The notes under the pieces were generated by a model. The model searched no databases, was not told the origin of the DNA, and saw nothing but the letters and a program-made list of their open reading frames with translations. Both the position numbers and the translations under genes were made by a program. A stretch of 64,000 nt of DNA from Madurella fahalii (lineage: Eukaryota; Ascomycota; Sordariomycetes; Sordariales): the NCBI GenBank assembly GCA_029876055.1, contig CM056875.1, positions 4,365,001 through 4,429,000 of the forward strand, in the 5' to 3' direction. Below are positions 35,561 through 47,041 of the stretch, piece after piece (the first letter of the stretch is position 1; every line of letters starts with the position of its first letter).

Positions 35561-37425
35561 TCATGTATTCAACTTGACGTAGTTACCTGCAAGTCACTCC
35601 AAGTTAGTTTACCAGAACAACAGAAGAACAGAAGAACAGAAGAACAGAAAAACAGAAAAACAGAAAAACAGAAAAACAGAAAAACAGAAAAACAGAAAAA
35701 CAGAAAAACAGAAAAACAGAAAAACAGAAAAACAGAAAAACAGAAAAACAGAAAAACAGAAAAACAGAAAAACAGAAAAACAGAAAAACAGAAAAACAGA
35801 AAAACAGAAAAACAGAAAAACAGAAAAACAGAAAAACAGAAAAACAGAAAAACAGAAAAACAGAAAAACAGAAAAACAGAAAAACAGAAAAACAGAAAAA
35901 AAGAAAAAAAAGAAAAAGAGAAAAAGAGAGAGAGAGAGAGAGAGAGTGTGTGTGTGTTTGGGTGGGTAAAAACCTACCAGGAAACTGCCCCTGCTTCCCC
36001 CGCAACCTTCCTGTCCACCACTCGTTCTCGTTCGCCGTCCTCGTGACAATCTCGATCGTGTCCCCGGCCCGGAAGCTCAGGTCACCCTCGGCTTGGGCCG
36101 AGTAGTCGTACAGCGCCGTGACCACCTCCGGCTTGGGTGTGGTCACCGCCGACAGCCGGCTCGGCTTAGGCTTGGGCGGTGGCGGCTTGGACTTTGCCGC
36201 GGCAGCGGCGGCGAGCGACGCCGTCCCCGGGCTGCCGAGCGGCGGGGAGATCGGTCCGGGCGAGTACGGCGGCGGCGGATTCTCGCTTACTTCGCTCTGG
36301 CGCGGCTGCCAGGTCGGTCGGAGGGACGAGACGGCGGCCGATTTTGTCGGTACTGGTGCTGGTGCTGGTGCTGCTGCTGCTGCTGCTGGGGGAGTTGGTG
36401 ATGTGGGTTCTGAAGCGGGTGCGCCTGCTGTTAGTAGGCCTGCCGGCTTGGACGGCCCCTCGATGGCGGCTTGCCCCGCGCGCGGGCCGCCGTACTTGGG
36501 CGGGCGCTTCATGCCCGACGTCTTGAACTTGACGATGGACAAGCTCTCGGCGCGCTCCTGGATGTCGCCGCGCTTCTTGTGGAAGGCCTCCTCGACGTCG
36601 AGCGTCAGATCAAAGTAGCCAATGTCTACCCGCTGCATGCGCTCGTGCAGCGTGTAAAAGATGTTGAGCTGCATGTAGTAGAAGGACTGGAACAGCGGCT
36701 GGATTAACTCGCGCTCGAGGGCAAACAGCTTGGGCAGCTCGTCCTTGAGCAGGTCGTTGAAGTAGTTGAACTCTTGGGTCGACTGCTCGACGTCGTTCTC
36801 GGCCTTCCACATGGCCTTTTCGTCCTTGGCCGTCTTTTCCTTCTTCTCCTGCAGCTTCTTGAGCGTGGCGCGGTGGCGGTCGTAGTCCAGCTTCTTGTGG
36901 TCGCGCTTGGTGGCCGTCTTGCGGATCACCTTGATGACGTCGAGGAGCTCGGTGGTGGGCCGGATCACCCTACTCTCAATCATTTCCAGCTCCGGGGCCA
37001 GCGTCTCCTGCAGCTCCTTGACGACCGACTCGTACTCCTCGCAGGCGCGGATGCCCTCGGGGTTGCCCTGCACCTTGAGCGTCTCGGGATCCGACACGCG
37101 CCCGCTAATCGGCTTGTAGATCTCGGTCATGGCCTTGGAGAACTCGATCTGGTGCTGCAGCATGCCGTTGATGGCATCAAAGTACTTTTGGCTCTCATCG
37201 TGCAGGTGCTTGGTCTCGGTCTCGAGCTCCTGGAATCGACGCTCCGAGTCGATGTAGACGGCGTCCTTGGTGTGCTCGCCAATGTTGAATTTCGCCTTGA
37301 ATTGTTGAGGTGCCTAGGGCCGTGTCCGAGACCACCCAAGAGTCAGTTGTGCGGTGCAAAGAACTGCATTGCGGGGCAGCAAAACTCACGCGAGCAATCC
37401 CCTTCTGAAACCCCCTGAAGCTCAT
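35561..37425 (-). CDS. RVS167: BAR-SH3 endocytic protein, Rvs167/amphiphysin family
   Basis: Three exons, 37390-37425, 35978-37313 and 35561-35586, encode 465 residues. The protein bends and scissions the plasma membrane at actin patches as a partner of Rvs161. MSFRGFQKGIAR is the amphipathic N-terminus, joined in phase to APQQFKAKFNIGE. The BAR domain spans about residues 13-255 (FQELETETKHLHDES, IYKPISGR, FNYFNDLLKDELPKLF). A Pro/Ala-rich linker follows (about 260-400), then the SH3 domain with ALYDYSAQAEGDLSF and ENEWWTG. The SH3 fold is finished by the 26-nt last exon, which adds NYVKLNT after QFPG. The last intron (35587-35977, 391 nt) is dominated by an 8-bp tandem array yet keeps a GTAGGT donor, a CTAAC branch point and a TTGCAG acceptor. 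Confidence 0.92.
35621..35900. repeat. 8-bp tandem repeat array, 35 units, within an RVS167 intron
   Basis: The unit is CAGAAAAA on the plus strand (TTTTTCTG in the transcript). From 35645 to 35900 there are 32 perfect copies in unbroken register. They are preceded without a gap by three CAGAAGAA variant copies at 35621-35644. Because eight is not a multiple of three, the array reads as an 8-residue peptide repeat in any open frame; this explains the long but meaningless frames on both strands. Confidence 0.97.
35924..35957. repeat. GA/GT dinucleotide tract beside the octamer array
   Basis: An A/G-rich transition follows the octamer array and becomes (GA)n and then (GT)n, ending just inside the intron's 5' splice site. 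In the transcript the intron begins with CA and CT repeats. Confidence 0.9.
36352..36388 (-). repeat. GCT/GGT trinucleotide tract coding for Ala/Pro run
   Basis: It encodes AAAAAAPAPAPVPT-like sequence in the disordered linker between the BAR and SH3 domains. Confidence 0.75.
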
Positions 37426-38233
37426 TCTCTGGGTATAGCTCGATAAATTGTCGCGGAACCAGGTGGGGTTTGTATGCGAAGGACGATAAGAGGTCCGTCT
37501 GGGAACAATCCGAAAGAGCCACTGCAGGTAGGCGGTCGGGGTCTTGCAGAGCGAATTTCTCTCTTCCAGGAGAACCAACTGCGGCCTGATGCTTCCCGGG
37601 ATGATGACGATGGCCCCCGAGGCGGAGCCGGCCCTCAGCTTTCCTTGGCTTATGGAAGGTGGCGCTGCCGGCAACCAAAGCCCGATTTTCTGACCCTCCG
37701 CCAAGACCACGGTACCAATGAATTTGCAGGGTTGGCGGGCGTAATGCCGAAGGGCACAATCAAATATTTGAATGATGTTATGGAACCGATAACGTAGAGC
37801 GAACCGAGAGTGGTGCCGTCTGCAGAGAAACGACGGCGAAGGCAAGGTAATAGGGGGCTAGCTCACTGTGTCTCTTTCAGCTACCTTGAGCTTGCCTGCT
37901 TCTAGCTCCAGCTACCGTACCGCACCTTCGTACACACAGTGCAGTCTCCCGCGAGCCAAGCTCCCCCGCTGCCGGTGCTGCTCACCGTCGTCATTCCAGC
38001 TGCCCTCGCTGAAAACGTTCGCTGCGTCATGCACCTTTCCGCGGCCGGAAAATAGTGGGCCACATGCGTCCAGTCCGGCTCGCTTATTGGCGGCCCCTTA
38101 TCAATCTATCTGACGCCTCCCCTGCGGTGGAGAAAGTCCAACAAAACCGACAGCTCCGTCCCGCTCTCCGAACCGAAACGAACATTTTTCCCTCCCCGAC
38201 AACCCAATCCGTGTCGCAATTCGCCTACCTACC
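37426..38233. promoter_or_regulatory. Divergent promoter between RVS167 and NFS1
   Basis: This 808-bp spacer lies between divergent starts. A 216-codon frame crossing it on the minus strand overlaps the RVS167 first exon and intron and is a chance frame. A pyrimidine-rich stretch precedes NFS1. Confidence 0.45.
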
Positions 38234-40030
38234 ATGGCTAATCGTGCGCCATCAGTTCTCAGGCAGGCTTCGCGTCTGGCATCCAAACCGTCTATTCCTG
38301 CGACTCCGCGACGCAGCGTTCAGGCTCTATCGCGGGTGGCCGCCGCGCCCGCGCCCGCGCACAGCACCTGCAAAAGGTGCTATGTGACCGAGACCAAGCG
38401 GGACCACGCCCAGGTCCAGGTAGAGACGGCCATCCGGCTCGACAGGAAGGAGCTCGAGAAGTCGGGCCTCACCCTGAGCGCCCAGGATGGGCCGACGACT
38501 CATGTCAGCCCCATGGCTGGTAAGCATCGCCCCTCCGAGCCATGTCCGAGCATCCTCTAATATCTCCGATCAGACGTCCTCAAGCAGGCGACCGTGATGG
38601 ATGAGGGCCAGCGGCCCATCTACCTGGACATGCAGGCCACGACTCCGGTAGATCCGCGCGTGCTGGACGCCATGCTGCCCTACTACACCGGTGTCTTCGG
38701 CAATCCTCACTCTAGGACGCACGCATATGGCTGGGAGACCGAAAAGGCCGTCGAGGAAGCTCGGGAGCACATTGCTACGCTGATCGGTGCCGACCCCAAG
38801 GAGATCATCTTCACGAGCGGCGCCACCGAGAGCAACAACATGAGCATCAAAGGCGTGGCGAGGTTCTTCGGCAGGTCCGGGAAGAAGAAGCACATCATCA
38901 CCAGCCAGACCGAGCACAAGTGCGTGCTCGACAGCTGCAGGCATCTGCAAGACGAAGGCTTTGAAGTGACCTATCTGCCCGTGACCAACAAAGGCCTGGT
39001 CGATCTCGAGCAGTTGAAGGCGGCAATCCGCCCGGATACGGCACTTGTCAGCATCATGGCCGTCAACAACGAGATTGGCGTCATCCAGCCACTCGAGGAG
39101 ATTGGCAAGATCTGCCGCGAGAACAAGGTCTTCTTCCACACGGATGCTGCTCAAGCCGTGGGTAAGATCCCGGTCGATGTCAATGCTATGAACGTTGATT
39201 TGATGTCCATCTCGTCTCACAAGATCTACGGCCCTAAGGGGATAGGGGCCTGCTACGTCCGCCGCCGGCCAAGGGTCAGGCTGGAACCCATCATTAGTGG
39301 AGGCGGACAGGAGAGAGGTCTGCGAAGCGGCACGCTCGCTCCCGCTCTAGTTGTTGGGTTTGGAGAGGCGTGCCGCATTGCAAAGGCCGAGCTTGAGGTA
39401 TGTCCGCATTGCAACTTCTTTCCTCATCGTAGAACTCCCGCGCGTACCCCCTCTGATGAACTGCTTTATACATGCATGGCTTTCTGAAGTCTCGTGACAC
39501 AGACCGTTTTGTTGATAGACAGCACTTTCTCTGATTCTCTCTACCATCTTTCTGCTGTGCAATCTGCCCGCCAGTCGTTGGTTGATCGGGTTACTAACGA
39601 CTCGCAGTACGACTCGAAGAGGGTCAAGTCCCTTTCTGACCGGTTACTCAAGGGGCTACTCGCCATGGAGCATACCACACAGAATGGTGACCCGGAGCAT
39701 TTCTACCCCGGCTGTGTTAATGTGTCGTTTGCCTACGTCGAGGGCGAGTCACTCCTCATGGCGCTCAAAGATATCGCACTATCTTCGGGCAGCGCATGCA
39801 CGTCGGCATCGTTGGAGCCCAGCTACGTATTACGGGCTCTTGGCAACAGTGATGAGAGCGCGCACTCCAGTATCCGGTTCGGTATTGGCCGGTTCACGAC
39901 CGAGCACGAAATCGATTATGTCCTGAAGGCTGTTACGGAGCGCGTTGGCTTCCTCCGTGAGCTTAGCCCCCTGTGGGAGCTTGTTCAGGAGGGCGTTGAT
40001 CTGAATACGATTGAGTGGACTCAGCACTGA
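38234..40030 (+). CDS. NFS1: Mitochondrial cysteine desulfurase Nfs1
   Basis: Three exons, 38234-38519, 38574-39397 and 39608-40030, encode 510 residues. Nfs1 takes sulfur from cysteine for Fe-S cluster assembly in the mitochondrial matrix with Isd11 and Isu1; a fraction also serves tRNA thiolation. A long arginine/serine/alanine-rich presequence covers about the first 60 residues. The class V aminotransferase core has YLDMQATTPVDPRVLDAMLP, TSGATESNN, HTDAAQAVGK, the PLP lysine in SSHKIYGPKG, and the catalytic loop SSGSACTSASLEPS. The C-terminus WTQH matches the conserved end that contacts the scaffold protein. Introns are 54 and 210 nt (GTAAGC and GTATGT donors). Retention of the second intron is blocked by stops. 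Confidence 0.96.
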
Positions 40031-40709
40031 TTCTGGGATCCGGTGAGTTTGGGAGGGCGGGGAGGTCAGGGTGGTTGGCGGTCACGTTCACTTTGGGAAG
40101 GACTCATGGCACATGGCAAGGAAATAGCGAGCAAAACATCTTTGAGGTTTCCTGCTAGCTCAGGAGCAAGCAATCTGTATAATATGTGTGCTTTTTCGAT
40201 GGCACAGAATGATACCAGGGAAGCGACAGCACCCGTTGTGCTAATGACGAGGCCAATTGATGCGATTTCGCTCTTCCCCTCACCCCTTGGGTTTTCCGGT
40301 ACCCAAACGCCACAGGAATGTGTCATCAATCTCGTTGCCATCTTTATTGGGTGATTAGCACGTGATGCGTTGTGCAATACCAAGGTCAAGGAGGCGAGCA
40401 GAGCAATGTTACAGCAAACACCCATTGGTAACTTTTCCTTGTTCTTTTCCCGCGAGGTCGACAGAATCGGACTTACCATGAGTCAGCAATGAAGCTGATG
40501 TCGGTGGGTCGAACTAGACGTCAGTCGCACCAGGAAAAAGACTCAACTAAAGGCACTCTCCATTACGACAGATGAGGAAGGTGATAAGGAGATTAGGAGC
40601 AGGAGAAAGCTAAGAGAGAAAAACCATTCAAGGCATGACGGGTCGTAAAAGATAAATGAAAAAGGAATGATGGAGAAAGGGAAGATAAGAGTAGCCCCTG
40701 GATATTTTG

Positions 40710-40738
40710 TTTTTTTTTTTTTTTTTTGGGGGGGGGGG
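40710..40738. repeat. T18G11 homopolymer junction
   Basis: A pure T18 run is directly followed by G11, then AAGGGGGTTG. Confidence 0.95.
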
Positions 40739-41961
40739 AAGGGGGTTGTTGTTGTTTAATACCCTCCCGCATCCGTTACAAACGGGCAATTCCCTACTCC
40801 GATGCTTCAGATGTCGTCCGAATCTGCCTTTACGATCAATCTAAGGACTGCACTGGCTGTCGGAAAGGCACCCTAAAGATTCTCGGTTCTCCAACCGGGC
40901 CCTAACGCTGAATGTTCCTGCCGAAGGTGGGGGCTCTTTGGCGGCTACAGCAGACTTGCTGTTGTTGAACGAGTTACTTGCATAATTTACTTCTCGGACA
41001 CATCATAGCACGTACTAGTAACCGATGCCTTGCTCCATCCGCCACCGTGGTTGGCAGCAGCATCGTCCGGTGTGGTCTCCCCCCCCTTCCTTTAAATTCT
41101 TGATCACGGCGCAAGACGTAGTAACTACTACATCCTGGCCGGGTGGAACACTGACAGACAACTGCTAATGGTTGAATCAAGCGCTTGCGGTGGTTAATGT
41201 TGAGCCAGGACCATGTAAGCATGCTTCGGTCTCTTCAAAGCTTGTTTGGCCTAGGGTAACAAGCGCTTTGGACGGACGCTATGCGGACCTTGTTTACTTT
41301 ATGGCGGCCCATTCTGCCCTTACACGTCTCACTTCGCACCGCTCGTTTCTGAGGCCTGGTAGGGGCAATGTGCCTAGTGTTGATGATGTTGAGTGCGCTT
41401 GTGGGTTTTTGCTGTGGCTGAGAGGGGAAATATCGCGTGTGAATCCAGACTGTGGATCCAAGTGTGAGATGTAGACGCAGAGGGGAAATCGGTTTTCAGT
41501 GGAAGCTCGCACGTTCAGTTTCCGGCGGGTGGTAATGTAAGCGGTCGCGATGTTGTAAGCACCTGGTATTTTGGGCCGTTTGCGCATGATCCGCACGAGG
41601 TTCAGAGTAGCCACTCAATGAGCAGGGTGGAATTGCGTCACTGGTTGAGACTTGGGAAAATAAAATCCAAAGCAGTCAGTGTGCACCCATTAAGTCATGT
41701 ACAACACGTTTGAACAAATGCGCGATGAAGAAGCTGCAAGAAACTGGACATCACATGATGGATTTTCGTCTCATAGGGCTGACAAGGTCTGGCTCCTCCG
41801 GGTGCCCATACCGACCTATGATGTCATAGGTCCCTTAGTTCGAGACGATGACATCACCAACTGCGCAGCAGCATTGCAACTGCAATGGCGATATGAATTA
41901 CGTCGCTCTGCACGGGGACTGACAGCGGAGGTTATTAAAATGCTCCTGTTCCTTACTCGAA

Positions 41962-41980
41962 TATAAGGACCATCCATTGG
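41962..41980 (+). promoter_or_regulatory. TATA-like box and inverted CCAAT box of the CsbD/Hmp1-like gene
   Basis: TATAAGG at 41962-41968 is followed by CCATTGG (CCAAT on the other strand) at 41973-41979. They lie about 165 bp before the start codon, and the leader after them is CA-rich, as in strongly expressed fungal genes. Confidence 0.4.
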
Positions 41981-42131
41981 CTCTCAACATTGCAACATTT
42001 TCCATCATCATCATCACAGAGTCAAACAACATCGACAAACAGTTCCCTCTAAGCATTCAAAGAACCACAACTGAAAACACAACAAGTTCAATCCCGCGCA
42101 TCTCCACTAGAAGCCGCTACCGACCATAATC

Positions 42132-42812
42132 ATGTCAGGCAACAATTCCAATAACGCCTCAACGCTCAAGTCGTACGTCGACTCCGCCGCCGGCGCCACT
42201 CAGAACTTCGTCGGCAACATCATCGGCAGCCGCGGCGACGAGGTGAGTAGCTCCGTCTTAATGTTAGGTTGTGCGTTTGGCATTGGGCAAGCATGCTAAC
42301 GAGCGTCTTGAACAGGTAGAAGGGAAGGCTAAGCAAGACAAGGCCCGGGCCGAGTACGACGCATCCCATGCGACGGTAAAGCTCCCCGGTATGAGCGCTT
42401 CGTCCTCTGGTGCCGTCGCCAAAGATGATCCCGACCGCACTACCGGCTCGTGGAACCAGACGGCCGGCGCCGCCAAGGAATTCGTCGGTGGACTGGTTGG
42501 CAATGAGGTATGTTTAACCTAAGGGGACACATTGTTCCATACGGCCCAGCTAACAGATTGATGGCACAGAGCTTGAAGCAGTCCGGCCGTGAGCAGAACC
42601 TGTCCGGCCAGGAGCAGGAAGCCCGCGGCCAGCTTAGCGACTATGCCTCGGGAGCTGGCAATCGCGTCACTGGAGCGCTTGGAACCGCCGTTGCAGGTCT
42701 GACGGGCGATCGTGCCAAGCAGGCCGAGTATCAGGACCGACACGATACTGGCAAGACACAACAACGCGGGGCCGAGTACGATATCCAGAAGCAGGCTGAG
42801 TCTCGTCAGTGA
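42132..42812 (+). CDS. CsbD-like / mismatched-base-pair and cruciform-DNA recognition protein (Hmp1-like)
   Basis: Three exons, 42132-42242, 42316-42507 and 42570-42812, all phase 0, encode 181 residues. The protein is small, hydrophilic and rich in Gly, Ala, Gln, Asn and Ser. Three related segments carry the CsbD-like pattern: SYVDSAAGATQNFVGNIIG, TGSWNQTAGAAKEFVGGLVGNE and LSDYASGAGNRVTGALGTAV. The exon borders fall between these segments. Related fungal proteins are annotated as cruciform-DNA binding (Hmp1) and are often stress-induced. In this gene only the family match is visible, and a hydrophilin-type stress role is equally plausible. Introns of 73 and 62 nt have GTGAGT and GTATGT donors. 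Confidence 0.8.
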
Positions 42813-45800
42813 TTCCGCCTAACGAAAAAGGGGCTGAAGTGCCTAGCGACACACCCGCATCTTCTTTCTCGTATGGCTTTGGGCTGGAGGAACATGGATG
42901 ATACCCAGGGAGACAGAAAGAATACCACCTAGCCCCGCAATGGGGATGGGGGTTCGGCGATCAGGTAACATTTAGGTAGCGTAATCTGAGGTTCTTCCTA
43001 CCAGGCAGAAACCACAAATGGTGGTGTTGATCACTCATCCCCTTGGTTCCAGCCTAAGGACTTGTCTGGTCCATAAGTCTGAAGCATTGCTAAGGTATCT
43101 TGAAAGGGCCAGATCGTAATGCCACTCTGTCTTCACCGAGTCCCCCATTTGCATTCGCCACGCGGAGTTGGGTCTCGATGCGGAAGGGGGGATATCATGT
43201 AGAGGTCATGGTGTAGGTGCGAGCTCATGGCCAAGCGAAGCATGTGATTGAAGGTGGATGGACTGAGTCAGACGAGGCGCTTGAGAGATTAATTAGGGAG
43301 TGACAAGAAGAGCAAACACGGCTGATGCCGTTGCATATCCCAGCGCCTGCATGCTAGCGATCGGTGTCCCGGCCGTTAGGCGGGACAGCCCTTCGCCCCT
43401 CGGGGCCATCTGGATTCTGGAGGCGTCGAAACTATATTGCGTGGGGCCAATGGGCAAGGCGGGTGGTGCCTTGGGACGTGACGAAGGAAACCTGAGGCAA
43501 AAGTAGAAGGGCCTTCAATTTGACGCAATTTGGATCTCGTCCTGGATCCGGAAGTTTGACCGCGGTGAAGAGCTTCAGCCATAGGTTGGTTCACGACTAC
43601 GCCGTGGCATGGCCGCCGAGGGTGGCTGGCCGCTTTGGCTCACCCCGGCCACATCGGAGCGAGCCCATGCCCTAGTACCATGCCACAAAGCGGCTTCACC
43701 GCAAGCCGAAGGGAGGTGCCGCGACGCTATCACCATCCTTCGTCCTTGCGTGGAGTTGCAGTCGGTAGAGCGTCATGTTGCTGCCCCTGCACGGGCCATT
43801 AGATATTAGCGGTAGTGTAGACGCAAGGACAGGGGTAGGCCCGAAACAGGTTAGGGACGTTTGTCAAACCCGGCTTCCCTATGGTGGCAGGGGGGAGCGA
43901 TGACAGGTACCAAAATGGCACTCTCACGTGATCTGCAGCTGCCCGTTTTGAGCCGCCTGCGTGTTCAATCCGTTTGGGCGAATAAAACTCTTCGCGCGGG
44001 TATGCCCGTTTTATCCCCCGAGACGGCTGGATATCCCCATCCAAGCCTCGCTAGGCAGGGGCTTTGCCTCCATCGAAAAACCTTTAAACGGCGGCGAGAC
44101 GTTGGCCCCCAGTCAGCCTGACTCCCTAACTATCAGGCGGAGTAGTTTTTACAACACACGGGCCGGTGAACGCACATGTTAGAGACTGCGTGCTTCCCGC
44201 TCTTGTCCGAGTTGTGGTGCTTGGTGTCTTTCGCTTTCTGATTGGTCAATGTATGCACTCGATCCAACGTCGAGGACATTTTGTCGCGGTTTCTATTTCC
44301 ATCCATTTTTGTTGTCCGCCATTTCACTTGTCAGTATGTGCTCCATGTTCAAGGCAAAGCGCTGCAAGGGGTCCGACAAAGGGCATACGAGACATCTTTT
44401 CCCATTTCACTTCTCTAATTCTTTTTTTCTTTTTTTTTTCCTTAAATTATATTTGTTTGCGCATTCCCCAATTCCCCCAGTCCGTTGATGATGGGTCCGC
44501 TAAGCGCATCGCGCAAAATCTTCGCGCAGTTGTTCCACAAGACTGCATTTCGGCGCGGGTGTGTAACCGTGCCATCTGCAGGGCCCGGCATCTGCATCTC
44601 AGACTTCAGGTGAGATGGGGCGGGTGAAGGGGTTGCGGCTTGCCCCGCTAATTTTGGTGCCAACGCTGTACTTACTTGTATTGTATTGTACCCAGCTGCG
44701 CGTCCTGCAGCCCCGCGCTGCAAGCCGCTACCTTCAATCAACCGCAACAGGTGAGCTTTGTTTGAAGATGCTGACGGCACGCCCCCAGCCATCCGAAGAG
44801 CCCCCTTTGCCACGCTCGTTTAAGACGCCCTCCGACTCGAGGCCGTCTTTCTGGCCTCATTCCGAGGGGGTCAAGCATCGCGGGGATCTACACAATACGG
44901 CACCCTCCGACCTCCCAGGCCATAATCCTAGCGCGCTCCTAACCAAGCTCCGAGGTCCCCGGTGGGGGGAGGGGGGAGGGGTGGGCGGTAGAGAGAAGCC
45001 CCTATCTCATTGTCTCCCGCGATGGAAGCCTAGCCGGTTCCGTCCTGTCGCGATCGTATCGGCTAGGACACGAACCCCCCGTGGTTGAACACATCAATTG
45101 GGCGCATCAGTTGGGCCTGCGCAGGCTGTCGTGGCATCGATCGATCTCGTCCTGCAAGTTTGGCCGATTGCGTGGGTACCTTGCGGTACAAACACACCCG
45201 CCCATTTTCCCCCTCCCCCTGGTGCATGTACCCCTGCATGTTGTACCCGTACGTATCTTCTAACCCAAGTCGAGAATCCGGGCCCGCGGCGCCCAGGAGC
45301 ATGCAAGATTCCGCAAGCGGGAAGAGTCCACCTGCCACCCATGCAAAGCCGTTCCGTCCGACGCTGGCACCCTGGTCCCGAGATACGTACTGTCAGGTCC
45401 AAGTGTGGGCGGTCCTCAAAACGGTTGGTAGGCTCGCCTCCCCGTGTCACACCAAAGGAAGGTTCCCGTTGCGCTAGGGTGTCTCTTGGCTAGGCGGTTT
45501 CGTGTGAAAGATACACACCTTTGTGTGGGGTGCTCGTAGGACATGGATATTCGGGCCTCTCTTTGACCCCAGCCTCGGCCCTCATACCAATCAATGGTTG
45601 TCAATGTATACCAACTTGACAAGGCCTTGCTGCCTTGGGTCGCGGTCACAACCACGACGCTGTTGAGCCTGCGCCCCTGAGTCGCCAACGGTTGCTGAGC
45701 TATGCCTCTCCTTTGCCGCGAGCCATGAGGTCATCGTCTTCATGAAACCAGACTTACATATAAAAGCCCCTCGACGGCATTCTCTCCCTCTCCTTCCTTG

Positions 45801-45874
45801 CGATATCACCCATCAAGCCTCCGCCTGCAATCCGCCATCATCATAGCTCCTAGGCCACAATCGCTACTATCACA
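42813..45874. other. Intergenic region, 3.1 kb
   Basis: No frame longer than about 160 codons is present, and none has recognised similarity. G-rich runs occur at about 44960-44990. The promoter of the NmrA-like gene lies at the right end. I see no RNA gene. Confidence 0.5.
45759..45771 (+). promoter_or_regulatory. TATA box and STRE-like element of the NmrA-like gene
   Basis: TATAAAA at 45759-45765 is a canonical TATA box 110 bp before the start codon. CCCCT at 45767-45771 matches the core of a stress-response element. TATA plus STRE hints at regulated rather than constitutive expression. Confidence 0.5.
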
Positions 45875-47041
45875 ATGAAGCAGAGAGCTAGCCGACCGTC
45901 CATGATGAGGATTGCCATCGCTGGTGCCGGCGGTTTCGCCCAGATCCTAGCCCAGCAGATCAACCAGACGGCACATGCACTGCTTGTCATATCCCGCAGG
46001 GTGGGCTTCTCTCACACCTTTGCTTGCGCTATCAGGGGGGTATAACCTGCTAACCATGCTACAGCCGCACCCTGAGCTTGAAGAATACTGTCCCGGCTGC
46101 CAGGTCGCCGTAGTAGACTACGCCGATGTCGAGGACTTGCGGTACACGCTTCGGGGAGTCGACCTGCTAATCTCGACCATCGCGGGGAACGAGCAGCTCA
46201 ACCTGATCGATGCCGCACGCAAGGCTCGCGTCGGCGTGTTTGTTCCATCCGAGTTCGAAGGTGACCTCTCCCATCGGCCGCCGAATGACCCCCTTGATCG
46301 CGGCTCGCACTCGGCACTCGACCTCCTGGAGCGCTGGTCACAGTCCAGATCACACAGTATGCGCTATACCGTCTTCTCATGCGGCATATTCATGGAGCGT
46401 TTTGGGCCTGGCGGCCTACAGACGTACCACATCGGAGCCGGCTGCGGGATACAAGGCCCGGACGACTACCTCGTCAACATCCAAGAGGCCAGGGCAGAAA
46501 TTGTGCCGATAAACCTCAGCGGGCGGCCAGCTCAGGTTTCGCTGACCTCGGTGTATGACGTAGCACAATTTGTCACGGCGGCCATCGAACTGGGTCTCGA
46601 GAACTGGCCTAAGGAGTTCAGAATGAGGGGGGATTCCATGACGGTCCAGGAGCTGGTGAGGACATGTTCTGACGTCCGTGGAGGTTAGTTCTCTTAACAA
46701 CCCCACCCCCCCTTCCCCCCCAACACGGACAGACACCAAACTAGCAGCAACCTTCTTTTTTCTTTCTTTCATTTTCCTTCCGCTAAGACAATTATCACGC
46801 AGTGCCCTTCAGTCTTATTAGTCGGCCTTACCAGGACGCCGAAGCGCAGGCTGAAGCCAGTCAGCAATGCGGAGATTGGGCACAATGGTACTACTACCAG
46901 AGGTTGTTGCAAACAGCCAATGGGAGGTATCACGTCCGCCAAGTCAACCTCAACGATCTCGTCAACCAGAACGAGACCACCCAGGTGCAGCCCATGAGAT
47001 TCAGCACGTGGCTGGAGAGAGTTTGGGGGCCGGAAATGTGA
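45875..47041 (+). CDS. NmrA-like NAD(P)-binding protein (isoflavone reductase-like)
   Basis: Three exons, 45875-46000, 46065-46683 and 46803-47041, encode 327 residues. A Rossmann fold opens with MRIAIAGAGGFAQILAQQI, then VDYADVEDLRYTLRGVDLLISTIAG and RVGVFVPSEFEGDL, as in atypical short-chain dehydrogenases of the NmrA/PCBER group. The C-terminal part has FSCGIFMERFGPGG and SLTSVYDVAQFVTAAIELG. Members either reduce aromatic or phenolic compounds with NADPH or act as redox sensors binding GATA factors; nothing here decides between these. Translation probably begins at MKQRASRPS, although the MMRIAIAG nine codons later also fits. Introns are 64 and 119 nt. No secondary-metabolite genes are adjacent. 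Confidence 0.85.

Larger units (their letters stand above)
40031..42131. other. Intergenic region, 2.1 kb
   Basis: This region lies between two genes on the same strand. T18G11 occurs at 40710-40738. The last 200 bp form the promoter of the CsbD/Hmp1-like gene. No supported coding frame is present. Confidence 0.5.

Noticed and set aside
35621..35900. Possible CRISPR array
   Set aside because: Units are 8 bp with no spacers; this is a simple tandem repeat in a eukaryotic intron.
35381..36046. 221-codon plus-strand frame with an 8-residue Lys/Arg/Thr/Gln repeat
   Set aside because: It is the translation of the 8-bp tandem array within the RVS167 intron; any open frame through such an array gives an 8-residue repeat.
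35609..36049. Minus-strand frame with a Phe/Cys-rich octapeptide repeat
   Set aside because: Same array read on the other strand and partly out of frame with the SH3 exon; no start or family support.
36774..37418. 214-codon Leu/Val-rich plus-strand frame
   Set aside because: Antisense of the BAR-domain exon; the hydrophobic look comes from complementing Lys/Glu/Gln codons.
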